NCBI GenBank assembly: GCA_035222895.1
Contig: JAVYIG010000595.1
Coordinates: 309,501 to 373,500, forward strand
Source of the DNA: Strongylocentrotus droebachiensis
Lineage: Eukaryota; Echinodermata; Echinoidea; Camarodonta; Strongylocentrotidae
Direction: 5' to 3'
DNA length: 64,000 bases
Shown here: positions 34,417 to 47,170 of the stretch, piece by piece
How positions within the stretch are numbered: the stretch's first letter is position 1
How the letters are laid out: the number at the start of each line of letters is the position of its first letter
Program-made: the position numbers and the translations under genes
The notes under the pieces: model-generated
Told to the model about the DNA's origin: nothing
Databases searched by the model: none
Seen by the model: the letters and a program-made list of their open reading frames with translations, nothing else

Positions 34417-34514
34417 CTCGCTGCGAAAGCTTGCGAGTTTGTACCAGAGACTGGAAATGAGAAGAGTCTTCCTCAAGACGCTGATGGTGACGTAGGAATT
34501 CAGGATCAGGGACC
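34417..34514 (+). CDS. ankyrin/Ig gene B, 98-nt exon
   Basis: The exon lies between TTTTTTTTCAG and GTAAGT, begins in phase 0 and ends with two bases of a Pro codon. It encodes LAAKACEFVPETGNEKSLPQ and DADGDVGIQDQGP. Length, phase and the C-terminal half match 4,468-4,565. No domain is recognised; it is part of the N-terminal hydrophilic leader. Confidence 0.85.
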
Positions 34515-35809
34515 GTAAGTTTGTTTTTTATCAATCACCATCAAACAAAAGGTAGGCCTGGTTTGTGACATATTAAAAAAAAAATCATATTCGGTAATTA
34601 CACTAGAGTAAAACATATTGCTAGTACATTAGTGATTAAATTGAAAAGACTGGTGTGTTAACTTCGCTATCTGCATGAGTAACAACTTAATTTACTGTCT
34701 TTGCTCATTCCAAAAAATATGGACAATTTCTTGACATGAAAACGACGATAACTATGAAAATGATAGAGAATGAAAGAAGAGGGCCCGGCAAAATAAAAAG
34801 AAAGAGAAACAGAGATAAAGATTAAAGAGAAAGAGAGGTAAAGAGAGAGACAGAGAGAGAGAAAGGGGGATGTCGAAAAGAATAACTACTATAGTATGAA
34901 CATAAAATAGAACCAATAAACCGGTAATAATGAAAATATTTCTGCTTAGACATGTTATCTCATCTACATGGACATCAGAAAGGAAAACACCTTATTTTCA
35001 ACCATTATCTTTAATCATTCATTGTACTTAGATCATTATTGCAACATGTCATGTCCCACATGAAGTTCATTTTTAATACAGCGGTCGATTTCCAGTTTCA
35101 GTACCAAGCCCTTTATCACTCTTTTTGTGTGTAATTTTCTCCTTTTAGATAAAACTTGGTATGATGATTTCAATTCTTCATGAGACTCCATTCTCTGTTT
35201 TATTATTTCTTTCAGTTCAATGCATGTTTGTGGCGAAAAAAAAATGTTGTCGTTGTTCCTTATATATTTTCTTACTATTCGTGTTAATGATGAGAATGAA
35301 TTCACCTCCATCTGACCATTTTGATATAACATTTTTGTTTTAAAAATCCCACAATGTCATTTAATAATCAATATCGCTATAATGTATTTGCTTGTTTTCC
35401 GTTTCCTTTGAATCAAAATAGCCACTGGGACTTCAACAATGATCTAATCAGGCAGATTAAGAAATAGATAATATGTTATAAGGATGTTATAATCCTAGAT
35501 ATGAAACAGATATGAACCCTCCCCCCCCCCCCCCCCCACATTTGTTCCCTTCTTCTGAAAAGTGGACTCGGTCTCAAATGATATCATGCAATTTCATTGC
35601 CAATACCATCGCATATCATTCCATTGCTATTTCTTAAAATTTCATGAATCGGGTTCCAAATTAATTGATTAGAAGTCAATTTCTTTCTTTTGCCATGGAA
35701 TCCGAACACATAAAAAAAATGGAATTACATAATGCCTGTTACAAGTTAAAATGCATAATTCTATAATATAATTTATATTACAATGGTAGAACTATGTCCT
35801 TTGTTGTAG
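34515..35809 (+). other. intron, 1,295 bp, ankyrin gene B
   Basis: Runs from GTAAGT to TTGTTGTAG. It has a GA-rich patch at 34,795-34,870 and a 17-C run at 35,521-35,537, neither shared in that form with copy A. It lacks the copy A minisatellite. Confidence 0.7.
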
Positions 35810-38800
35810 GGCCAAGGGAACCGGCATTGCTCTCATCCCATTTCCAAAAGTGCCATCACAATCCAGTGTTCTGAATACTGAACACAAAGAAGCACAAAGA
35901 GAGCATACTGATGAAGGGGATAGTTTTCTGACTAACACGACTACAACGCATCAATCTGATGGAGATATAGAGGACGGAAAGACCGAGCTGTCCAACGGTG
36001 TTCCTGTGTTCCTCGATACCGACACATTTGCTGATGACACATGTATTCCGCTGGAAGAATGCACATCTCCTCTGCAGCCAGCAGAAATTATGGAAATCTT
36101 AGAGACTGATATAAACGATATTTCGGATGCAATGTATAATACACTACTGGCTGAAGTATCTCCGAGTGATGTCAATGCTTTCATAGTAGAGCTACAATTC
36201 AACCCTGACATAGACCGGATGGATGAGGAAGGATACACATCGCTCTACAAGGCAGCTTCAGAAGGTGATCTCGAAGGTGTTCAGGATCTGATTTCACGGG
36301 GTGCAAACCCAAATAAACCAAGTAAGGGTGGACTCCGCCCTCTTCATGCAGCGGCTCAAGAAGGACATGCACACATCGTTGATTTCCTCATCCTCCAAGG
36401 AGCGGACGTTGATGTCGAATGTGACTTGGTTCAGACTCCTCTTCACACAGCAGCATCCGGTGGCTATACTTGTATCGTAGATAGTCTCATTGCAGAAGGC
36501 GGTAATGTGAACAAGGAAGATAACACAGGGAGGACACCATTCAATGCTGCCGTTAAAGAGGGCCATCTAGAAGCCGTCAAATATCTCATTACTAAAGGTG
36601 CGAAGCAGAACATATATGATGGTATGACCCCACTCTATGCTGCAGCACAACTTGGTCATTCAGACATCGTCAAACTTTTCATATCAAATGGCGCTGATGT
36701 GAACGAAGAAGATGATGAAGGTATGATTCCTCTCCACGGTGCAGCCATGAAAGGTAACGTTGAAGTCATGAAATATCTCATTCAGCAAGGATCTGATGTG
36801 AACAAGGCAGATACAAAGGGTTCGACACCATACCATGCTGCTATTGAAATTGGCCATATAGAAGCTGTCGAATACCTCATGACTAAAGGAGCGGAGCAGA
36901 ACAGATATGAAGGAATGACCCCGCTCTACGCCGCAGTAGAATTTGACCATTTAGATATCGTCAAATTCTTCATATCAAACGGAGCTGATGTGAACGAAGC
37001 AGATGATGACGGTATGATTCCTCTCCATAGTGCAGCCGTTCTAGGCCACTTGAAAGTCCTGGAATATCTCATTCAACAAGAGTCTGATGTGAACAAGGAA
37101 AATACCTCTGGATGGACACCATTCAATGCAGCCGTTCAATGTGGTCATCTAGAAGCCGTCAAATTTCTCATGACTGAAGGAGCGAAGCAGAACAGATATG
37201 TTGGAATGACCCCACTCTATGCTGCAGCATATTTAGGTCATTTAGATATCGTCAAATTCTTCATATCCAACGAAGCTGATGTGAACGAAGAAAATGATGA
37301 AGGTATGATTTCTCTCCACGGTGCAGCTTGTGGAGGCCACTTGAAAGTCATGGAATATCTCATTCAACAAGGGTCTGATGTGAACAAGGAAAATATCACT
37401 GGGTGGACACCATTCAATGCTGCTGTACAATATGGTCATCTAGAAGCCGTCAAGAATCTCGCGACTGAAGGATCGAAGCGGAACACATATGATGGAATGA
37501 CCCCACTCTATGCTGCATCATATTTTGGTCATTTAGATATCGTCAAATTCTTCATATCCAACGAAGCTGATGTGAACGAAGAAGATGATGAAGGTATGAT
37601 TCCTCTCCACGGTGCAGCTTGTGGAGGCCACTTGAAAGTCATGGAATATCTCATTCAACAAGGGTCTGAAATGAACAAGAAAGATAAGTCAGGCTGGATA
37701 CCGTTCAATGCTGCCGTTCAATATGGTCATCTGCCAGCCGTCAAATATCTCTGGAATACGAAGGCGACAGAGAGTATATATAACGGAATCACTCCACTAT
37801 TTTCCGCAGCGAGATTTGGTCATAAAGACGTAGTAAAATTCCTTGTTTCCAAAGGAGGTAATGTAAAGGAGAGTAATGGTATAGGCCAGACGCCTTTACA
37901 TGGTGCAGCCATAAAAGGTGACATTAAAATGCTGCAATATCTCATTCACCAAGGATGCGATGTGAACAAGAAAGACAACACCGGAATGACCCCACTCATT
38001 GCTGCTGTTCAAAATGGCCACCTAGAAGCTATCAAATATCTCTTGACTGAAGGAGCGGAGCAGAACAGATATGATGGAATGACCCCACTCTGTGCCGCAG
38101 GAGAATTTGGTCATTTACACATCGTGGAATTCTTCATTTCTAATGGAGCTGACGTGAACGAAGAAGATGATGAAGGTAAGATTCCTCTCCATGGTGCAGC
38201 TGGAGGAGGCCACATGAAAGTCATGGAATATCTCATTCAGCAAGGATCTGATGTGAACAAGACAAATAAAACTGGGTGGACTCCACTTAATGCCGCCGTT
38301 CAAGAGGGCAATCTAGACGCCGTCAAATATCTCATGACTCAAGGAGCGAAGCAGAACAGATATGAGGGAATGACCCCACTCTGTGCCGCAGCAGAATTTG
38401 GTCATTTACACATCGTGGAATTCTTCATTTCTAATGGAGCTGACGTGAACGAAGGAGATGGAGAAGGGATGATTCCTCTCAATGGCGCAGCTTTATACGG
38501 TAACATGGCAGTTGTGGAATATCTCATTCAGCAAGATTCTGATGTTAACAACAAAAATTACAGAGGTCGAACGCCATTACATGCTGCAATCAGTAACGGC
38601 CATTTAGAAGTTGTCAAAGTCCTCTTGGCAAAAGGAGCTCAGGGTACCGGGTTTCAAGGATTGACCCCACTTTACATCGCAACACAGTATGACCATATCA
38701 ATGTTGTTAAATTCCTTGTCTCCAATGGATATGATGTGAACGAAAAAAAAGAATGCGGCAAGTCCTCTCTTCATGCAGGATGTTACAATGGTAACATGGA

Positions 38801-39557
38801 TATCGTGAAATGTCTCCTTCACCACAACGCTAATGTCAATGAACAAGATCATGATGGATTGACACCACTAGAAGCCGCTGCACAAGAAGGACACAAAGCC
38901 ATAGTCGATTACCTTACACTGAATGAAGCCGACACGAACGTGAAGCATAGAGATAACTTGACGCCGCTTCAGGCAGCAACGAACACAGGCCATCTGAATG
39001 CAATAGAAGACATCTCACCATGTAGGGGTGATTCGGATGAAGAGGAAACAGGAGATCCACGATCCGGAGGCAACCAGAATCTAACCACAAAAGGATATGT
39101 GGCAGTATCACTGGAGGATGCAGACACGCAGTCACGTACAGGAAGGTTAGCATCTCACATATACAATGCAGAGGGTGGTAATGACTGCATTCTAGCTGAT
39201 AATCCGAAGAGAGAAGTCGATGAACTCTCCTTGAAGTTTCTCCCCACAAGGACCAATGATGATGGAAAGAATGGCAATGAGGAGCACAATCCTTTCATTC
39301 AGGCTAAGCTGAAATATCCTGACAAAAGTGAACTAGATCCGATGCTAGATCAGATGAAGACAATAATGTGCCCCGGTACAAGAAAAAGACGCACCACAAC
39401 AAATGGCACAGACTGTTCTTCCCCGCGTGGACCTCAGACAGGGCAATACAGCGGATTCGATTCACCTTATCTACAAACCATGGAAACTGACGGTCATCCG
39501 CCTGAGGAACCGGAATCTAGATGTCACTCACTAATTGACGAAAACAGGGAAATTAGA
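35810..39557 (+). CDS. ankyrin/Ig gene B, main ankyrin-repeat exon
   Basis: A 3,748-nt exon between a TTGTTGTAG acceptor and GTGAGT. It opens with AKGTGIALIPFPKVPSQSS; codon 35,850 is GTG (Val), not a start. An acidic leader follows, including a segment of about 60 residues (TCIPLEECTSPLQPAEIMEI...) missing in copy A. I count about 29 ankyrin repeats, from EEGYTSLYKAASEGDLEGV to NLTPLQAATNTGHLNAIEDI. The middle ones follow a fixed three-repeat cycle of about 97 residues: EDDEGMIPLHGAA...YLIQQGSDVNK, GWTPFNAAVQ.GHLEAVK, then RYDGMTPLYAAA.FGHLDIVKFF. The tail is acidic and Ser/Thr-rich and ends ESRCHSLIDENREIR, 86% or so like copy A by eye over its last 20 residues. Consensus T/I-PLH and GH positions are intact in nearly all repeats, so the array should fold. 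The role is presumably cytoplasmic protein binding; the ligand is unknown. Confidence 0.9.
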
Positions 39558-40070
39558 GTGAGTGGTTATTATTTGTTTAAGGTTTCTCTAAACAAAGCAA
39601 ATGCCATATATTTGATTGAAACTTTGGGTAAAAAAGAAAATGTAAAATACAGATATGTTTGGAAGCATCCATTCAGCCAATTCTAAAATCATCATAGAGA
39701 TGAAAAACAAATCTTCGTAGAAAGCAAAATGTATGACCTTTTGTACATAGCCCTACGGTGAAGATTCCGTAAAATGTTTTGCTTCCAACACACTTATGCA
39801 TAAGAAAAGAACTTAAATTCAAAAACTTGAGAATTAAAAATTACATGCAATACTATTATACTCAATGGTTAGTTATGTTTGTTGTAAGAAACAATAAGGT
39901 TCATTCTATGCCTGAATTTTTAAATTCGACTTTCTCGTTGTTTTGTCTAATTCATCCTAGAGCACACGTGCTGACCAAAACTAATTGTCGCTATTCGGTC
40001 TTCTTAGATCACATCATTTCACAGCATTCTAATATGAAATTTACTTTGATGTAATTGATGTTCCCTTCAG
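39558..40070 (+). other. intron, 513 bp, ankyrin gene B
   Basis: Runs from GTGAGT to TTCCCTTCAG. If retained, the frame continues for 42 codons (VSGYYLFKVSLNKANAI...) before a stop at 39,686, giving a protein without the membrane and Ig parts. Confidence 0.75.
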
Positions 40071-40138
40071 GAATCTTCTTCTTCACCGATGATTGCTGGA
40101 AATGATCTACCAATCAACGAACCATCAGAGATTGAGAG
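40071..40138 (+). CDS. ankyrin/Ig gene B, 68-nt linker exon
   Basis: Encodes ESSSSPMIAGNDLPINEPSE-IE plus two bases of Ser. It starts in phase 0; acceptor TTCCCTTCAG, donor GTACTA. Same size and phase as 10,146-10,213. Hydrophilic linker. Confidence 0.85.
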
Positions 40139-40655
40139 GTACTAGTCAATTTTCGTTTTTTTTATTATGAGGAAACCTTGTTATTCGTAGAACGAGATAT
40201 ATTTAGTGCATATGTTTCGCTTTACAAGTACTTGCATCATTAACACAAAAAGTTTTCTTCATGTTTATTGATATTTATAATTATTTTAGATATTCTTCAT
40301 AATGTATATGAATAATCGTTTATGAAGAAAAAAACATTATGTACGTAAGCTGCATGACTTCACCTTTTGGCAGGATTAGAGCACTTTCGGATATTATACC
40401 TTCCAGGATTTGATCCTTAAGAAGCTAGAGAACAGTGAAGCAAGACCTGATGCGGTACCCAGGGTACTGTTGGGGTCAATATTTTAAATCTAGGTATTTT
40501 TCCTTTGCCATATGTGGGCTTTCTTCGATGTACATGTACGTCTATCTGTCAACAGTCATACATACGTTTCTATATTTCAGAGATTTTAGGGACCCAATTC
40601 GATTGGCTTTTTTTTTTACATCCAGCTAACTCATTTCTACAATTCAATTCAACAG
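40139..40655 (+). other. intron, 517 bp, ankyrin gene B
   Basis: AT-rich, aligned with 10,214-10,789 in copy A. No feature seen beyond the splice sites (GTACTA, AACAG). Confidence 0.7.
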
Positions 40656-40755
40656 CTTCCCTAAACAACCACCAGATGTCGTTCACCAAAAGTTGTATGA
40701 CCGAAACCTTGTCTCCATCCAAGGAACCTCCTCGAACCCAGTTCGGAAGATCAGA
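40656..40755 (+). CDS. ankyrin/Ig gene B, 100-nt linker exon
   Basis: The first base completes Ser; then FPKQPPDVVHQKLYDRNLVS and IQGTSSNPVRKIR, ending in phase 0 at GTAAGA. It matches 10,790-10,889 in length and phase. The peptide is more basic near its end than copy A, which fits a cytoplasmic juxtamembrane position. Confidence 0.85.
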
Positions 40756-41169
40756 GTAAGAGAGAATTATTGCTCCCATTTATTATTTATCAACAAATTG
40801 CTGTGAAAGTTATGAAATAGAATAACAAGCTTAAGCTTAAGATGAAAATGGATTATCATTCTGCATGTGTGCAAAACAAAACAAATATCAGAACACTACC
40901 GAATATCAGTAGTTTTAATGGTGAATGAAATGTAATGAGTAACCTCTACGATTTGCACACGAAGGCATTCAGTATCAGGTTCGTACTGCCTCGTTATATT
41001 TGGTAATCAATAAATAAATGTCACTTAATTCCTTGTGGAACATTGAATGGTGCCCCCCCCCCCCCCCCATTCTTTATTGTTCACAATTGATCCTTGCTGA
41101 ATAAGATATTCCATGACTTTGTCAAATTTCAACGACGTTCCCTTTCAAATTCATACCCTTTTAATTTAG
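40756..41169 (+). other. intron, 414 bp, ankyrin gene B
   Basis: Contains a 16-C run (41,053-41,068) absent from the 281-bp copy A intron. Ends TTTTAATTTAG. Confidence 0.7.
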
Positions 41170-42102
41170 ACCAAACGTCGAACATCGGTTGACCGCTGTC
41201 CTTCAATCCTGGCCCTCGTACAAACTTTCCTGCAGATGAATATCGTTTTGGCCATCATTCTTGCAGGAAGTCCCGTTCTTGTAGCAAGCAGCGATAAAAC
41301 CGAACGGGTAACGTTGCTAGCAGGTAAACCTGGTGTGGTCCCGTTCCATCTCCCATCGTCACCTAGTAACACATCCCAGAATTTTCCATTTTACACACTT
41401 CAATTTAAATCAAAGCCTCGTCCATTCTCTAACAATGGAAAAGCTGATATCGAGGGCTTTAAAAGCCCCTCCCAGTTACCAAGATTTACCACCTCAGTCA
41501 CAGATTTAGACACTTCTCAGTGCGTGAATCTGGTTATTGATAACGTTGATACTTTAGACGAGGGTGTGTATTTATTAACGGCAGTCTGGCATAGTCTTGA
41601 GAACGTTAGGTATTTAACTATGATTATGATGAAAGAGATTGTGGTACAGATCCCACCCGGACGAGCAAAATGCTTCATCACTTTAAGTGAAAATGTTGAT
41701 TATCCCTATGAAGTACACTGTGAAGCCATCACTGGAAGCGTTACAACAACACTATCATGTTACCAGAATGACCGGAAGATTGACGTCAGGGGTGATATGA
41801 CAGATAATGGGCTAATTACCAGAGGTAAATTCTGGCTACACGATTACACTCATTTCTCTTGTTGCTCACATGATGTAACCTTACATATGAATGAAACAAT
41901 ATGCAATGACTTCGAGTGGCCACCTATCAAAGAAACTACGAGACAGACTGTTACTACGGTACCTTCATCGGTTACCACTCCCACACCCCAAATAGAATCT
42001 CATACAGAGTCTGGGGCTTGTAGGCAATTCATGCTTCCTTCTCTGTGGCACTTCACTTACCTGTCCGTATACCTCCTTTTTTACGTGTTTACAATGTATT
42101 AA
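41170..42102 (+). CDS. ankyrin/Ig gene B, last exon: membrane segment, Ig-like ectodomain, hydrophobic C-terminus
   Basis: Phase-0 entry with TKRRTSVDRCPSILALVQTF, then a hydrophobic run (LQMNIVLAIILAGSPVLVAS). The ectodomain parallels copy A: DTLDEGVYLLTAVWH, AKCFITLSENVDYPYEVHCE, TLSCYQNDRKIDVRGD, HFSCCSHDVT, ICNDFEWP. A shorter Thr-rich stalk follows (TVTTVPSSVTTPTP), then SGACRQFMLPSLWHFTYLSV and a hydrophobic end to the TAA. All Cys of the second half are conserved with copy A; the stalk is 13 residues or so shorter. The basic RR-DR before the membrane segment predicts the ankyrin part inside and Ig part outside. ATG 41,236 could alternatively initiate a secreted or GPI-anchored short form. 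The spliced frame from 28,022 closes exactly (5,010 nt). Confidence 0.85.
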   Translation, partial: TKRRTSVDRCPSILALVQTFLQMNIVLAIILAGSPVLVASSDKTERVTLLAGKPGVVPFHLPSSPSNTSQNFPFYTLQFKSKPRPFSNNGKADIEGFKSPSQLPRFTTSVTDLDTSQCVNLVIDNVDTLDEGVYLLTAVWHSLENVRYLTMIMMKEIVVQIPPGRAKCFITLSENVDYPYEVHCEAITGSVTTTLSCYQNDRKIDVRGDMTDNGLITRGKFWLHDYTHFSCCSHDVTLHMNETICNDFEWPPIKETTRQTVTTVPSSVTTPTPQIESHTESGACRQFMLPSLWHFTYLSVYLLFYVFTMY

Positions 42103-43600
42103 GACACAATTTCCACACGTCATAACACTTTCTTGTCTCAAAAAAAGTATAATACTAACAAATTCATGAAGAAATATATTTTCGTTCAAATTCGAATTTC
42201 ATTAATTTATATTTTATGAACAGAATGTTAGATTTTCTTGTTTACTACATAGTTTCTTCAACATCGCTATTGAAAATCATGTTCAATGGAAAAGAATTGC
42301 TGCTTGATTAATTAACTTCCAAATATATTTTAAATGTATGTTTACACTTCCTAATGTAGTTAACATTGATATACACGTACTACAGAACGGCTTGTATTTA
42401 TTGATATTAATGCGTGTATTATGTTATGGAAGGCCATTTCCAACACAAGCCACGCACGATAGAGAAATTGTGCTTCATTGCAGAATATGATGTAATATAT
42501 TAAACAACTTATTGTATTGAGTTATGCGTAGTGTATATCACATGTTAATTTCATAATCTAAGAACATTTGATTCCCAGAGTTTGAATAAGTTGTAAAACG
42601 AAAAGAGGAACACTTTAATCACGTTCAAGTAGCAAGTCTCTTTATATTATCTTTGTAAAAAGAAAATATCTATAATGTGATTATTGTGAGTCTGTCAAAG
42701 GCAGATTGAAATCCTGGTTCTTTTACATTCTCCTTCTTTTACATTCTCCTTGCCACATAAGGCTTAGAGCTGACCCGAATATGTTACTCAGTTATGTTAT
42801 TCTCTGGATTGCATTACATGAATATCTTTATTTTGAATCGGTTATCTAGCATACGGTAACGAACCCAGGTGTTGTTTTCCCTATCCTGTTTATCGTGTAC
42901 TATATGTACAGTCTATACGGCTTAGTTTACATAATGTGCCAAAACTTTGATCCTGCTATCGTCTTTTGAATATTTGTTGTGTCATCTTTCTGGAATTTAA
43001 GTGCACCAATTTCAAATATCTATGTCAGCCACAGTTTAAATGCCATGGCTTTATAATGAAACTCATTGTGGACTTACAATATTTGATTTGCATTTTATCA
43101 TACATATGAAAAATCATACACTTTTAATACTTTATAGTTATCCTCAATTCATTGATTTTCTTTCTTAAGGCTAAGAATGGAATGCGTTCTTTATCTTGAA
43201 AATGAGTGACCTTATCATATTGTAAATACATGCAAGTTATTAAAATGGTCAACCTCTTTTGTATTCGGGGGGGGGGGGAATTAAATGCTTTGATTGTGCA
43301 CATTTTAAAGTTATCTTTGACATTCACATCGACGTGCTTGCTCATATTGTCCATTTATTGCACATTTGTTTTAATTTTATTTAATGAAACAATGTAACAA
43401 TTAATTTATGGATAACACATTTTGGAATCTTTATTAAAGTATGCTTGTAACTATTAAATGGTCTAATGTTGCTATTGGAGAATAACAGAAACAGACTTTT
43501 AGATATCCGTTTCTTTTGCTCTATATGTTAATGCTCGAAAAAGGACGATGTAGAAAATAAGCCATTAGACCAGCCATAATGAGGTGAGAAGCACTAAAAC
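42103..43600 (+). other. 3' flank of gene B, AT-rich, no gene
   Basis: Aligns in parts with 12,140-14,200 in copy A, for example AGGCTTAGAGCTGACCCG near 42,771. No clear AATAAA directly after the stop. A 12-G run lies at 43,267-43,278. Confidence 0.5.
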
Positions 43601-46600
43601 CAATAATTAAATAGTTAACAAATAAACGCATACATGAGAGTTTATACAACGCAGCCAGTTTAATAGCGTTATTGTATAGGTGTATTGGAAATATGAAATT
43701 TGTAAGAAATGTTGGAAATTATCCGTGTTAATAGCTCATGCTGTATATTATTCGTCGATACAGGTCATTTTTATTGTTTATGAAATATTTACGATTTATA
43801 AGGATATCGTTTTTAATATTTTGTCTACCATTGGAGCTTATGTTATAAATTGAAATTTTATATATATTGTATTGTTGAGTATAGTATGCATATTGTACAG
43901 TTATCCATGAACATCGTAGTCGTAGATTGGCAAAGATTGCAATGTATAATAACCGAACCTCTCTGCGTATTTTGAATAATGAGTTACGAAAGTTCGAAGT
44001 CGTAGTAACGAAATGATTAATGTTGTATATGTATATAACTTATTATTTTACTCAATATTGTAATCATGATAATAAAACGCAAACTTCTTGGTATTTTGTG
44101 ATAGAGTAAGTGCATATATTGTGCACATTTTGAAGTTATCTTTGACGTTCATACCGACAGACTTACCCATATAACGAAAGTATGTTGGTAACAAAGGGAC
44201 TAATTTCCTATTAAAAAACTGATATACACCAAAATACCAGCCATGATGAGGAGAGCCAAACTAAAAACAATAATTTAATAATTAAAACAATTATGTATGT
44301 ACATATTATGATTTATGGCTATACAATATAAGATACCTATATATAATTTACAGATATCCGGTGAAGGTCACAATGGTACATGTATGTATAGAAGAAGTAA
44401 ATTCCTAATGTATTTGAAATCTTGCAAACGAGAGAAATTATAAAATTATCTTCCTTTGTAAATAATGTTATCACTATACCATATAACGTATACTTGTACT
44501 TAGTGTTTCAGTGTTCTTCTATTCATTTGTGAATAGTAATTTTTGTAAACAATAAATAGATAAAATTGATGTATAAAATGTACATATCACTTTTCTTTTT
44601 TAATAGTTTCATATATGATCAGTATGCTTCCTTGCCTCTCAGTGCGTTATGTTACTATTAATATATGTTAACGTCGTTTCAAAACAACAACAACATCCAC
44701 AATTCTTCAGCTGGTTATAATGCACTAACAATGTTATACTCTCATGAATTGTAATAGTTTTATGCACTTTGTTCTTTTAAAACTTGAAAGTGTTTGCTTT
44801 CTCGCTTTTCTCTGGAATAAATAACTTGATGATTAAACCATGACAATGACATTATTATATACCCATACAGGAATATATTTTGTTTTACAGTGTTGTGCTT
44901 TGGTTTAGAAGAATGAAATCCATATTACAAGGGCACACATATTAGAAGTGTAAATATTAAACAAGAAAGAAAGGACAAGAGAAACGGGTACCAACTCAAC
45001 GCATACATTTATGTATATCCAATGCAGTCTGCTTAATAGCGCCTTTGTAGAGGTTTATTAGTCTCACTTTGCGTGATGAGGAAATGGTAATAGTAATAAA
45101 GAACCTCTTCACGTATTGTTAATCGTATGATATGGAATATGGAAGGATTATTAATGGTAATCAGTGGTAGTCGTTAATGATATATTTTATTCATTAAGAT
45201 ATTGTATATTAATCGTTCACATGAATTGATAATGAATTGTATATAAGGAATATTGTTGCCCATATTGTGCATGCTTTGCAGCATATCTTCTGTATTTGTA
45301 CAGAAGAGTATAGTATGCATATTGTACATTAATCTACGAATGTCATAGTAAATTCCCATTTTTAAAAAATCGTTGTGTATAATAACAGAACATCTATGCC
45401 TATATTGATGAACATATATCGAAAGTTTCAAGTCTTATTAACGAAATTATCACTGTTGTATATGTATATCACTCATTATTCTACTCAATATCATAATCAT
45501 GATAACAAAAGATCAACCTCTTTTGTATTGGGGTTAGAGTAAACGCTTAGATTGTGCACCTTATCAAATTATATTTGACATTCATACCAACCTACTTGCT
45601 CAAATTACAAAAGGATGTTGGTCACAAATGGTCTAATTTTTCTTTTTAAGAATAGCAGTAAAACTTTTAAAGACCGTTTATTTCGCTCTATATATTTATG
45701 CTCGTGAAATAATGATGCAAAAACAACATCAAAAGACCAGCCATGAAGAGGAGTCAAACACTTAAAACAATAATTGAATATATTACACAATTATGTGTAT
45801 ACATATCCTGACTTATGGCTATTCAATATATACCCATATATAATTAACAGGAATACAATGAATGTAATAATGGTACATGCATGTATCAAAGAAGTAAATT
45901 CCTAATGTGTTTGATAATTTTGAAAATTATCTTCCTTTGTAAATAACCTTATTACTATACAATATATGTATAAGTTTACTCAGTGTTTCAGTGGTCTTCT
46001 ATACAAACGTGAATTGTTTTCTTCAAAACACTGAATACATAAAATAGATGTTGAGAATGAACATATAAGCTTTCTCTACTTTCTTATATGATCAGTGTGC
46101 TTCCATGCATCTCAGTGGGTTATGTTACAATTAATATAAGTTAAAAATCGCTTCAAATCACCAACAGCAAGCAAAACTTTAAGCTGGTTGTTATGCACTA
46201 ACCATGATATCCTTTCATGAATGCCAATAGTTATGTGTACTTTTTCTTTTAAAGCTTGAAAATGTTTGCTTTCTTGCTTTTCTCTGGATTAAAAAACTTT
46301 GGCGAACTTTGGCAATTACATAATTATGTACCCATGCATGAAGTTATATATTGTTTGACAGTGTTGTGTTTATTGTAGTAGAATGTAATCCATATTTAAA
46401 GGACATACATGTCAGAAGTGTAAATATAAAACAAGAAAAACAGACAAGCAAAACAGATACCAACTCAACGCATACATGTAGTTATATCCAATACAGTCTG
46501 TATTGGATCTATAGCATCTTTGTAGAGGTTTATGAGCTTTACTTTGCATGATACTGAAATGGTAATAGTAATATAATTTTTCTTCAAATATTGTTAATCA

Positions 46601-47170
46601 TACGATATATATTTTGGAAGGAGTATTGATAGTATTCAGTGGTTATAGCTAATACTGTATATAGTTCATTAATACATGTATATCGTTAATGAATTATTTA
46701 CAATTTGTAATACATAGTTTACAATATTTTACCTTCTTTGGAGTTTTTCTAAATTGAAACTTGATATCTAGTGTATTGTTGAGTATGGTATGCATAATTA
46801 TTGTGCAGTTATCTATGCAAATCATAGTAAATTGATTCACAAAGATTGTCATGTTTAAAAACAGAACCTCTTTGCGTATTTTGAATAGTAAACTACGAAA
46901 TGTTGAAGTCTTAGAACTAAATTGTTAATGAATATCACTCAGTAGTTCACATAAAATTATAATCATGATAATTAAAAGCCCAACCTTTGGTACCAATGGT
47001 ACATATACGTACAAAAGAAGTACATTATTTTTCAATAATATAATCACTATATCATATATCCTGTAAGTTTGCTCAGTGTTTCAGTATTCTTCTATCCAAT
47101 TTGAATCGTTCATTTTCTTTAAACATCAAATGGCTACTAATTAGTATGCTTCTATGCGTTTAGCGGGTTA
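43601..47170 (+). repeat. three diverged ~1.4-kb tandem units
   Basis: The phrase GCATACAT...TATATCCAATGCAGTCTG starts units at about 43,628, 45,001 and 46,470. Each is followed by the same order of landmarks: a block with TAGAGGTTTAT and TTAATAG, then a GTATTGTTGAGTATAGTATGC block, then ATGATAATAAAA, then AATTTACAG...GGTACATG.ATGTAT, AAGAAGTAAATTCCTAATGT, and GTGTTTCAGTGTTCTTCTAT. The third unit is shortened. Copy A shows one clear unit (from ~15,400). AT-rich and non-coding. Confidence 0.75.

Noticed and set aside
35850-35852. Start codon for gene B at the VPSQSS position
   Set aside because: The codon is GTG; the frame is open back to a splice acceptor and the upstream exon joins in phase.
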